Assembly: GCA_016196115.1 (NCBI GenBank)
Contig: JACPYI010000002.1
Coordinates: 1 to 35,975 of the forward strand
DNA: 35,975 nucleotides
Source of the DNA: Candidatus Sungiibacteriota bacterium
GTDB lineage: Bacteria; Patescibacteriota; Minisyncoccia; Sungbacterales; HO2-52-23
Direction: 5' to 3'
The notes below the pieces were generated by a model that saw nothing but the letters and a program-made list of their open reading frames with translations, did no database searches and had not been told where the DNA came from. The translations under genes were made by a program, and so were the position numbers. Below, piece by piece: positions 1 to 6,277 of the stretch; position 1 is the first letter of the stretch; every line of letters starts with the position of its first letter.

Positions 1-135
1 GGTACAGAAAGGTTACTTTTTCCTTCAAGGTATGATACACTGCGAGGGTAGGTTTCATACGAATGGCCATGGACTTCTTCATCATTTTAAGTGCATGGCT
101 ATTGGCATGATACCATATCAAAGGGAGTTTCGTAA
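1..135. other. Left edge, no gene supported
   Basis: I see no convincing gene here. The reading frame of the transposase remnant that follows is closed by TAA at 133-135. The stretch is probably the decayed 5' part of that element, but no transposase motif can be read in any frame. Confidence 0.4.
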
Positions 136-651
136 TTGAAAGATATTTCAGAACGGCCGGTCGTACGCACCACATGGGCGCCCAAAGGAAGAACGCCCAT
201 TCTTGCATCAACCGGATCATGGAAAAGCTTGAGCATGTCGGGAGTCATCATCACGACTCCCAAAGGCACCCGATCAAAACTGTTTCTTATGATCTTCCAT
301 GGAAGCATGCACGGAAAAGACTTTGTGTTCTACCTGAAGCAGTTGAAGCGGCATCTTGCGGGCAGAAAGCTCTTACTCATCTGGGATGGACTTCCCGCGC
401 ATCGGGCAGGGCCGGTTACCGAATATGTCCAAACACAACAGAAATGGCTGAAGCTCGCACGGCTTCCCGGATATGCCCCGGAACTCAACCCGATAGAATA
501 TCTCTGGTCTGCCATGAAGACGAAGGACATATCTGGATTGCCGGTACGGGGATTGCCAAATCTCAAACAGGCGATACACAGATCAAGACGGCGGATCAAT
601 GGCGATCAGAAGGTACTCACCGGATTTCTCAGAGCAAGCGGACTGTATTAA
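136..651 (+). pseudogene. IS630-family transposase, N-terminally truncated remnant
   Basis: The 171 codons match the C-terminal half of an IS630/Tc1-type DDE transposase (DDE_3 fold). The typical TWAPKG segment lies near the start, the second catalytic Asp in WDGLPAH, and the catalytic Glu in ELNPIEYLW. The N-terminal helix-turn-helix and the first catalytic Asp (normally a DES-like motif just before the RTTWAPKG region) are missing. A stop at 133-135 closes the frame and only a TTG is available as a start. I therefore read it as a broken copy unlikely to make active enzyme. A programmed frameshift from an upstream ORF, as in some IS630 members, is the alternative but cannot be tested because the window begins here. 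No terminal inverted repeat was identified. Confidence 0.75.
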
Positions 652-675
652 GGTAATGGTGAAAGGTCAGTAGGT

Positions 676-1830
676 ATGCTAAATCCTCAAAAAACTTTTT
701 CAATAGGTCTGTTTATCTTCATCACAGTCGCTTTCTTAGATATTCCCGTTTTCGCCCAAACGCTCCCGAGTTCCAATCCTCCGGCTATCTCGGGTGTTGT
801 TGCGGACAATATTACGCAATCCTCCGCGCTTATCTCGTGGACGACGGATGTGCCGGCAACCACGCGGCTGGATTACGGCTCGACGGGCGCGTATGAAATC
901 AATTCCATTATCGAGCCGAGTTTGCGGACGTTTCATCAGATCCAGGTCTTGCCGCTTGATACGGATACGACCTACCATTACCGGGTGCGCTCAACTGACG
1001 CGTCAGGCAGGGAGCGGGTTGGCACGGACAATACGTTCACGACAAAACCTCCTCTTGACTACATGCCCCCTGCTGAAATTACCTCGCTGCACGTGGCAAG
1101 CGCCACGGTAACTTCGCTCGTGCTGACGTGGATCGCGCCGGGCGATGACGGATCAATCGGCACCTCAAGCAGCTACGAGATCCGCGCCTCATACACCACG
1201 ATACCCGATATCGGCGCGCTGCAGTGGTGGAATAGCGCGAATGTGCTGCTTGGCCCGCCAAAGCCCAACGGACCCGGATCCAAAGAATCATACACGGCGC
1301 AAAATCTTGCAACAAGCACACAGTATTATTTCGCGGTTCGCGCGCGTGATAAGGCCGGGAATATTTCACCGATCTCGATCTCTGGTATCAAGTCGGGCAC
1401 GACGCTTGTCGCGCCGCCGCCGACCATAACCGTGGTTTCGGTTTCGACCTCGTCTCCGGCCACATCGACATCGGTGACGATTGCGACCTCAACTCCAGGA
1501 ATACCTGTTCCTTCCGCAGTTGGCGGACCTGTCCCTGTTCTGCCATCGCCAGTGGTGCCAACGCCCACCGCTTCAACCGTACTTCTTTGGTCCAGTACCC
1601 GCAGTCTTTCCTATGGTATGCGGAACCAGGACGTCAAAACGCTGCAAAGGATACTCATCGCGAAGGGACTTTTGAAAAAAGGAAGCGATTCGGGATTCTT
1701 CAATCTTCTTACGCAAGCCGCGGTACGGAAATTTCAGTGCGCTCAAAAAATTGTCTGTTCCGGCTCTGCCCGTACCACCGGGTATGGCGCGGTAGGAGCA
1801 AAGACTCGTCATGCTCTAAGCAATGGTTGA
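676..1830 (+). CDS. Secreted protein with two FN3-like domains and a C-terminal peptidoglycan-binding domain
   Basis: The 384-residue product begins with a signal peptide (charged start, hydrophobic residues 9-22, likely cleavage after VFA near residue 27). Residues about 33-124 and 128-245 look like fibronectin type III folds with the usual W, Y-RV and DxxGN-type positions. A Pro/Ser/Thr/Val-rich linker follows (about 246-305). Residues about 309-384 form a PG_binding_1-like domain: a repeated LQRIL-type helix, a GFF-LTQAAVRKFQ motif, and a terminal GAKTRHAL. Such exported adhesin-like proteins are frequent in Patescibacteria; the ligand is unknown. The ATG at 676 is the only start that gives a proper signal peptide, although no strong ribosome binding site precedes it. 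The stop codon (1828-1830) lies inside the -35 box of the rpsP promoter. Confidence 0.75.
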   Translation: MLNPQKTFSIGLFIFITVAFLDIPVFAQTLPSSNPPAISGVVADNITQSSALISWTTDVPATTRLDYGSTGAYEINSIIEPSLRTFHQIQVLPLDTDTTYHYRVRSTDASGRERVGTDNTFTTKPPLDYMPPAEITSLHVASATVTSLVLTWIAPGDDGSIGTSSSYEIRASYTTIPDIGALQWWNSANVLLGPPKPNGPGSKESYTAQNLATSTQYYFAVRARDKAGNISPISISGIKSGTTLVAPPPTITVVSVSTSSPATSTSVTIATSTPGIPVPSAVGGPVPVLPSPVVPTPTASTVLLWSSTRSLSYGMRNQDVKTLQRILIAKGLLKKGSDSGFFNLLTQAAVRKFQCAQKIVCSGSARTTGYGAVGAKTRHALSNG

Positions 1831-1855
1831 CTTTTTCCCCGGTTTTCCCCATACT
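1827..1855 (+). promoter_or_regulatory. rpsP promoter, leaderless geometry
   Basis: TTGACT (1827-1832) and CATACT (1850-1855) are separated by 17 nt. The -10 hexamer ends exactly 6 nt before the rpsP ATG at 1862, so the predicted transcription start is the A of the start codon. The -35 box overlaps the stop codon of the upstream gene. Confidence 0.7.
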
Positions 1856-1861
1856 CCGAGT

Positions 1862-2167
1862 ATGTTAGTCATTCGTCTTCAGCGCGTGGGCAGGAAAAAC
1901 GATCCGGCGTTCCGCATGGTTGTGGGTGAGCGGCGCTCAAAGCCGCAATCAAACGGCATGGAGGTGCTGGGGTCGTATCATCCCAAGACCAAAGAGACCA
2001 TTCTCAAACATGAGCGTATTTTGTATTGGATGTCGAAAGGCAGCCAGGTTTCGGATACCGCATATAACATACTGGTGGCAAAAGGCGTGATACGCGGGAA
2101 AAAGAGGGGCGTGGTACCTATCGTGAAAGTAGACAATAATACTGAAAAGGTCGAGAGCGAAGTATGA
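1862..2167 (+). CDS. rpsP: 30S ribosomal protein bS16
   Basis: The 101-residue protein begins MLVIRLQRVGRKNDPAFRMV, the standard bS16 N-terminus, and carries the family's LGSYHP motif. It binds 16S rRNA early in assembly of the small subunit. An in-frame ATG at 1823 would add 13 residues foreign to the family; the ATG at 1862 matches the family start and lies exactly where the promoter predicts transcription to begin. The stop overlaps the khpA start by 4 nt (ATGA), indicating translational coupling. The rpsP-khpA pair normally leads into rimM and trmD. Here rimM is absent and trmD lies 1.5 kb downstream behind an insertion sequence. Confidence 0.97.
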   Translation: MLVIRLQRVGRKNDPAFRMVVGERRSKPQSNGMEVLGSYHPKTKETILKHERILYWMSKGSQVSDTAYNILVAKGVIRGKKRGVVPIVKVDNNTEKVESEV

Positions 2168-2541
2168 ATTTTTTTGCGAAAGCAATGGCAATCATGACAC
2201 AAGACCAGGAATTTCTTGAATTCGTCGTCAAAGCGCTCGTGGATGTTCCGGATGCCGTACATACCGATCGCAAGGTGGATGAGATGGGCGTGTTGATCAC
2301 GCTGAAAGTCGACCCTGCGGATATGGGAAAGATTATCGGCCGCAACGGACAGACCGCAAAATCAATCCGGGCATTGCTTCGGGTCGTGGGCGTGAAAAAC
2401 AACGCGCGCGTCAACCTGAAGATCGAAGAGCCCGAAGGAGGCCGCGGCCCAGCCATGAGGCGAGAGGATCACGGGGATCGTTCCGAACATGACGCCCGCA
2501 TGCGGGACGTTGACGAGGTGGTTGACGACTTGAAACTGTAA
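2164..2541 (+). CDS. khpA: KH-domain RNA-binding protein KhpA (YlqC family)
   Basis: The 125-residue protein has a KH domain with the GxxG loop in IIGRNGQTAKSIRALL (about residues 57-72), flanked by the usual strand-helix elements. A charged tail of about 30 residues (GGRGPAMRREDHGDRSEHD region) is longer than in Firmicutes KhpA (about 80 aa). In other bacteria KhpA binds RNA, often with KhpB, and influences cell division and rRNA or sRNA metabolism. The start overlaps the rpsP stop by 4 nt, the conserved arrangement. An intrinsic terminator follows 15 nt after the stop, so rpsP-khpA forms a short unit. Confidence 0.9.
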   Translation: MNFFAKAMAIMTQDQEFLEFVVKALVDVPDAVHTDRKVDEMGVLITLKVDPADMGKIIGRNGQTAKSIRALLRVVGVKNNARVNLKIEEPEGGRGPAMRREDHGDRSEHDARMRDVDEVVDDLKL

Positions 2542-2555
2542 TCAAACATGTGAGA

Positions 2556-2588
2556 CAAAACCCGCCCCGATGCGTCAGGCGGGTTTTG
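2556..2588 (+). terminator. Intrinsic terminator of rpsP-khpA
   Basis: The stem CAAAACCCGCC (2556-2566) pairs perfectly with GGCGGGTTTTG (2578-2588) around an 11-nt loop. The A and T tracts make it potentially bidirectional. Confidence 0.85.
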
Positions 2589-2592
2589 TATT

Positions 2593-2624
2593 ATACTATT
2601 ATGACCGATCGGCAAGAATAGTAT
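2593..2624 (+). repeat. 3' hairpin with CGATCG apex, copy 1
   Basis: ATACTATT (2593-2600) pairs with AATAGTAT (2617-2624). The loop is centred on the self-complementary CCGATCGG. It lies just after the khpA terminator, and its last base coincides with the left end of the insertion sequence. Three further hairpins with the same apex logic follow other genes in this window. Confidence 0.5.
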
Positions 2625-2665
2625 TAGAACTTACGCGTTTGACCTTTGATATTGGGTAGTGAGCA

Positions 2666-2698
2666 TGAGATGATGGGGATAGCTCCCCTAACATCTCA
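2666..2698 (+). other. Hairpin just upstream of the transposase start
   Basis: TGAGATG (2666-2672) pairs with CATCTCA (2692-2698), and GGGGA (2675-2679) with TCCCC (2684-2688) around a TAGC loop. It ends 8 nt before the transposase ATG. By analogy with other insertion sequences it could block translation of read-through transcripts. Confidence 0.45.
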
Positions 2699-2706
2699 TT
2701 CCCACT

Positions 2707-3678
2707 ATGCAGTACCAAAAATGTTCTCTTGATCTCTATGTTGACTTCTTCATCGCAAGCCAGAAGCAGTATTCGGGGCTGGAACTCTCAAGGGTATCGC
2801 CTGATCCCATGGCGCACGATGCCGTAAGCCGGTGGCTGTCGAAGGAAAAGCTTACCCCCAAGATGCTGTGGCACGAAAGTCAGTATCTGATTGATCCGAA
2901 TGCCGGCTATCTCTCGATTGACGATAGCGTGCCTGACAAGCCCTACTCCCATGAAATCCCGCTTGTCAAAACTCAATACTCTGGCAAACACCATGGTCTT
3001 GTCAAAGGTATTGATATCGTGAATACGGTCTGGACTGACGGCGTCAAGATCATTCCCATTGACTATCGCATCTACGATCCGACCCATGATGGCAAAACCA
3101 AGAATGATCACGCGCGGGAAATGCTTACCATGGCTCAAAAGCGAGGATTGAGGCCGGAGTACGTCCTTATGGATGCATGGTTCACCTCGGTGGGTAATCT
3201 GAAAGCGATTACGCATCATGGCCGGAAATGGATCGGGGAGATCAAATCGAATCGTCTGGTTTCAACGAAGATGAATCAGTACGTCCCAGTCAAGAACTTG
3301 GATTGGACGAACAAAATCGTCCGCAAGGTCTGGCTCAAGGCATACGGGCGGATCGTGGTCAGCAAGATCGTTGCCCCAAACGGCGACATTGCCTACATTG
3401 CCACGAACGATCTGTCTCTTGATGATGCGGAGACGATCAAAACCCATTATGCCTGCCGATGGACGATTGAAACCTTCCATCGGGGAATCAAGGAGTGTAC
3501 TGGGATTGAAAGGTGCTATTCAACTCAAGAACGATCCCAACGAAACCACATTCTGTGCGCGTTCCTCGCATTCCTGAAGCTGGAATGGGAACGTATCCAG
3601 AACTCGATTTCATGGTATGAGCAGAAGTGGTCTATCCCGAGATTGGCGGTTACTGCTTATCTGGGGTCAAACGCGTAA
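2707..3678 (+). CDS. DDE transposase, IS4/IS701-like
   Basis: The 323-residue transposase has an RNase H-like catalytic core. The first acidic motif is SIDDSVPDKPYS (D72/D73), the second is VLMDAWFTS (D156), and the third is the YACRWTIETFHRG box carrying E255. The order and spacing fit the DDE enzymes of the IS4/IS701 group. The frame is intact and the terminal repeats are nearly identical, so the element may be active or recently so. The ATG at 2707 gives the family-typical N-terminus. No clear ribosome binding site is visible, but a hairpin lies immediately upstream. Assignment to IS701 rather than another IS4-like group needs an ISfinder comparison. Confidence 0.88.
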   Translation: MQYQKCSLDLYVDFFIASQKQYSGLELSRVSPDPMAHDAVSRWLSKEKLTPKMLWHESQYLIDPNAGYLSIDDSVPDKPYSHEIPLVKTQYSGKHHGLVKGIDIVNTVWTDGVKIIPIDYRIYDPTHDGKTKNDHAREMLTMAQKRGLRPEYVLMDAWFTSVGNLKAITHHGRKWIGEIKSNRLVSTKMNQYVPVKNLDWTNKIVRKVWLKAYGRIVVSKIVAPNGDIAYIATNDLSLDDAETIKTHYACRWTIETFHRGIKECTGIERCYSTQERSQRNHILCAFLAFLKLEWERIQNSISWYEQKWSIPRLAVTAYLGSNA

Positions 3679-3685
3679 GTCCTAA

Positions 3686-4012
3686 GTATAATAAAATTCG
3701 ATTCTGGGATTTTGAAAAAGAAAAAACCATGCTACGCTGGGCATGGCAGGAGACGATGCATCCGATGAGGCAAGCATCATCAATGGAGATAGTGATGCGA
3801 GGGGAGCCAAAAAGGAAAATACGCGGTGATCCTATCGATGATGGATTCGATCTGTGGCCAAGAAGGAACGAGGAGAATGAGAACCAATACCAGAAGAAGC
3901 AATATAACCGTTATGGAGGTATGTGACTTTTTCATTTCGCCCCCCTTTTTTTCAGGTGCTATGATAAGATCATATTAGCGCTATTCTATCTGAGCTGGCT
4001 CGAAGAATAAAC
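3686..4012. other. Spacer between the insertion sequence and trmD
   Basis: The stretch holds one doubtful small ORF (3729-3926), a pyrimidine run near 3941-3955, and a perfect short palindrome TATGATAAGATCATA (3960-3974) whose first half could serve as a -10 box for trmD. No clear -35 box is seen. It probably replaces the sequence that once joined khpA to trmD; no rimM remnant was recognised. Confidence 0.4.
3729..3926 (+). CDS. Doubtful small ORF, hypothetical
   Basis: This ORF of 65 codons is rich in Arg, Glu, Asn and Gln, with no recognised domain and no membrane segment. A purine-rich GAAAAAG lies upstream of the ATG but is not a clear ribosome binding site. It could be a small basic protein or chance. 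I include it because nothing else fills this spacer. Confidence 0.2.
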   Translation: MLRWAWQETMHPMRQASSMEIVMRGEPKRKIRGDPIDDGFDLWPRRNEENENQYQKKQYNRYGGM

Positions 4013-4723
4013 ATGCGTTTTGACATTATCACCATTTTCCCGAAAATTATTGATGCCTATCTTGGCGAATCAATCATGAGACGCGCGCGAGCAAAAAAAC
4101 TCGCGGAGTTTTACATTCATGATTTACGCGACTACACCAAAGAGCAACATCGCAAAGTTGACGATCGGCCGTTTGGCGGCGGCCCCGGCATGGTACTCAA
4201 AATCGAACCAATCGCGGGAGCACTTCATTCGATTTTGAAAATTTCCAATTTCCAATTTCCAATTTCCAAACGGAAAAAAATAAAAATAGTCGTTTTTTCC
4301 GCCGCAGGGAAGCAGTTTACTCAAAAAATGGCTGCCGAGTGGGCGAAAAAATGTGATCGGATTATTATGGTTTGCGGGCGCTACGAAGGGATCGATGATC
4401 GTATAAAAAAAGTAGTTATTGAAAATTGGAAATTAAAAATTGAAAATTTGTCGATAGGACCCTATGTGCTCACCGGCGGCGAACTGCCCGCGCTGATCCT
4501 GGCAGACGCGGTTTCGCGCCATATTCCCGGGGTGCTCGGCAAAGGTGAATCGCTCGAAGAAAATCGCTACGGCATCGGCGTGCCCGTCTATACCCGCCCT
4601 GAAGTTTTCCAATGGCCCGCCAGTGGGCGAGGTAAAAAAAAGAAAAAGTACCGCGTTCCCAAAGCGCTGCTTTCCGGAGATCACAAAAAAATAGGTGAGT
4701 GGCGGAAAAAATATGCCCGATAA
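4013..4723 (+). CDS. trmD: tRNA (guanine-N1)-methyltransferase TrmD
   Basis: TrmD makes m1G37 in tRNAs using S-adenosylmethionine, preventing +1 frameshifting. Family landmarks are clear: FDIITIFP at the start, DDRPFGGGPGM, the trefoil-knot segments VCGRYEGIDDR and IGPYVLTGGELPA, SRHIPGVLG (R169, equivalent to R154 of the Haemophilus enzyme), YTRPEVF, and LLSGDH-KIGEWR. At 236 residues it is typical in length. By eye, the position matching the catalytic Asp169 reads Asn184 (SLEENRYG). Two surface loops carry AT-rich repeat-derived insertions (about residues 75-88 and 135-147). The gene overlaps the GH1 start by 11 nt, implying co-expression. Confidence 0.95.
   Translation: MRFDIITIFPKIIDAYLGESIMRRARAKKLAEFYIHDLRDYTKEQHRKVDDRPFGGGPGMVLKIEPIAGALHSILKISNFQFPISKRKKIKIVVFSAAGKQFTQKMAAEWAKKCDRIIMVCGRYEGIDDRIKKVVIENWKLKIENLSIGPYVLTGGELPALILADAVSRHIPGVLGKGESLEENRYGIGVPVYTRPEVFQWPASGRGKKKKKYRVPKALLSGDHKKIGEWRKKYAR
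4240..4267 (+). repeat. Four tandem AATTTCC heptamers inside trmD
   Basis: Four exact copies of the 7-mer AATTTCC run through a variable loop of TrmD and are translated as KISNFQFPIS. Their total of 28 nt, with adjoining bases, keeps the frame open. Confidence 0.8.
4418..4448 (+). repeat. Inverted counterpart of the AATTTCC repeat inside trmD
   Basis: The segment contains TTGGAAATT, the complement of AATTTCCAA found 170 bp upstream, followed by AAAATTGAAAATT. It is translated as IENWKLKIENL in a second variable loop of TrmD. Confidence 0.6.
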
Positions 4724-5960
4724 TCTTCAATTTCCGAAAAATTTTTTGTGGGGTGCAGCCGCCTCGGCGCATCAGGTCGAGGGCGGCAATCACAATGACT
4801 GGAGCGAGTGGGAATTGGCCAATGCCGAGCGGCTTGCGGCCGAGGCCGAGAAAAGGTTCGGCCGCTTGCCGTCGTGGCCGATGATCCGCGAGCAGACAAC
4901 GCGCCCGGAAAATTATATTTCCGGCAGGGCGTGCGACCACTACCGCCGCTTCCGCGAGGATTTTGATATTGCTAGATCGCTTGGTCACACCAGCCATCGT
5001 TTTTCAATCGAGTGGTCGCGCATTGAGCCGGAAGAGGGAAGATTTGACGAGCACGAAATCGAGCATTACCGCGAAGTGATCATGGCGCTCCGCGAACGCG
5101 GCATGGAACCGTTTGTCACCTTGTGGCACTGGACTTTGCCGGTTTGGTTGCGAGATAAAGGGGGAGTTGAGAGTAAAGAGTTCCCTAAGTATTTCGCGCG
5201 GTACGTGCAAAATATTGTTAGTTCGCTTGGGACGAGTGTCCGATTTTGGATAACGTTAAATGAGCCCGATATTCAGCCAATGAATGCATACTTTCGTGGT
5301 CTGTGGCCGCCGCAAAGAACAGGGATTCTTGCCTATTCCCAAGCCGTACATCAACTCATTCGCGCTCATAAAGCGGCGTATCAAGTTATTAAAACGATTA
5401 GTCCCAACGCACAGATCGGGGTCTCGAAAGATAATGTATATTTTGAGTCGGCGAACTGGAATCCTTGGAATATTTTGTTACGAATGTTTGCTGATTATTT
5501 TTGGAACCACTATTTTTTTAATGCCATCAGCGGTCATCAAGATTTTGTTGGTCTCAATTATTATTTTCATAATCGTATTGACTGGTGGTATCAAAGAAAT
5601 GAGAATAGAAAAATTTCTGATTTGGGTTGGGAACTGTATCCAGCAGGGTTTTATTTTGTACTCAAAGATCTTGCGCGATATAAGAAGCCCATCTACGTAA
5701 CCGAAAATGGGCTCGCGGATATGCAGGACGAAAAGCGCGCCCAGTTTATCAAAGATTGTATTGCCTCTATGAAGCGAGCCATAGGTGAGGGCGTAGACGT
5801 CCGCGGATATTTTTATTGGTCGCTTCTGGATAATTTTGAGTGGGACAAAGGTTTCTGGCCGAGATTTGGATTGATGGAAATAGATTATAAAACGCTTGAG
5901 CGGAAAATCCGTCCAAGCGCGCGGGAGTTTAAGAGAATAATTGATGAATTATCGTTGTGA
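4713..5960 (+). CDS. Glycoside hydrolase family 1 beta-glycosidase
   Basis: The 415-residue product matches GH1 retaining beta-glucosidases/galactosidases in length and motifs. The N-terminal FPKNFLWGAAASAHQVEGG is the classic GH1 start. The acid/base Glu lies in ITLNEPD (about E184) and the nucleophile Glu in YVTENG (about E331). RFSIEWSRI and the terminal YFYWSLLDNFEW segment (aglycone/glycone site) are also present. There is no signal peptide, so it probably acts in the cytoplasm on short beta-linked oligosaccharides or glycosides; the exact sugar cannot be told. I prefer the ATG at 4713 over the in-frame GTG at 4695 because it fits the family start. It overlaps trmD by 11 nt. A second glycosidase-like domain is encoded 300 bp downstream. 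Confidence 0.93.
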   Translation: MPDNLQFPKNFLWGAAASAHQVEGGNHNDWSEWELANAERLAAEAEKRFGRLPSWPMIREQTTRPENYISGRACDHYRRFREDFDIARSLGHTSHRFSIEWSRIEPEEGRFDEHEIEHYREVIMALRERGMEPFVTLWHWTLPVWLRDKGGVESKEFPKYFARYVQNIVSSLGTSVRFWITLNEPDIQPMNAYFRGLWPPQRTGILAYSQAVHQLIRAHKAAYQVIKTISPNAQIGVSKDNVYFESANWNPWNILLRMFADYFWNHYFFNAISGHQDFVGLNYYFHNRIDWWYQRNENRKISDLGWELYPAGFYFVLKDLARYKKPIYVTENGLADMQDEKRAQFIKDCIASMKRAIGEGVDVRGYFYWSLLDNFEWDKGFWPRFGLMEIDYKTLERKIRPSAREFKRIIDELSL

Positions 5961-6203
5961 CATATCCACTAATTCTAGACATGCCGCGTAACCTGTTTTG
6001 GTGAAGATATGATACACGTCTCTTGATCGCTGTTTTCCCCAGTGTACTCCAATACAGTATTGGTCTCGACCTTCATCTACCATTAAGCAATTTTGAACGA
6101 CCCCCGCATCTCCTTGTTTAATCCTGCCATCGTCCAGATCTTTTTTGGCTCGAACAACTTGGTTCATCTTTAAATTTGTTTGTGCGCGGGTAAAAAATTC
6201 CAT
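5949..6203 (-). CDS. Small hypothetical protein, possible SH3-like barrel
   Basis: The 84-residue product is not a family I can name. Its pattern (MNQVVRAKKDLDDG, then KQGDAGVVQ, then YCIGVHWG) resembles small SH3/KOW-like beta barrels; this is inference only. Reality is supported by one of the best ribosome binding sites of the window: on the minus strand GAAGGAG lies a few bases upstream of the ATG at 6203. AT-rich -10-like boxes also occur in the 75-bp divergent spacer. Its 3' end overlaps the GH1 gene tail to tail by 12 nt, and it is divergent to the membrane-glycosidase fusion gene. Confidence 0.6.
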   Translation of the reverse strand: MEFFTRAQTNLKMNQVVRAKKDLDDGRIKQGDAGVVQNCLMVDEGRDQYCIGVHWGKQRSRDVYHIFTKTGYAACLELVDMSQR

Positions 6204-6277
6204 TATCTCTCTCCTTCTACAAAAAATGACAAAGGGCTATATAAGGGACACAATATAAAAGTATTATTGAACTGTCA

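Larger units (their letters stand above)
2624..3685 (+). mobile_element. Intact IS4/IS701-like insertion sequence
   Basis: The element is about 1.06 kb with near-perfect terminal inverted repeats. The left end contains ACTTACGCGTTTGACC (2629-2644); the right end contains its complement GGTCAAACGCGTAAGT (3665-3680). It encodes one intact transposase. A 3-bp GTA flanks both ends (2621-2623 and 3686-3688) and could be the target duplication, but the boundaries are uncertain by 1-2 bp. It separates khpA from trmD. Confidence 0.8.

Noticed and set aside
4240-4448. A single mobile element with inverted ends inserted in trmD
   Set aside because: The sequence between the inverted AT-rich blocks encodes conserved TrmD residues (VFSAAGKQ, VCGRYEGIDDR), so the blocks are two separate loop insertions, not the ends of one element.
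5284-5700. A hydrophobic ORF overlapping the GH1 gene
   Set aside because: It lies in another frame of a gene with clear catalytic motifs; hydrophobicity results from the AT-rich codons of GH1.
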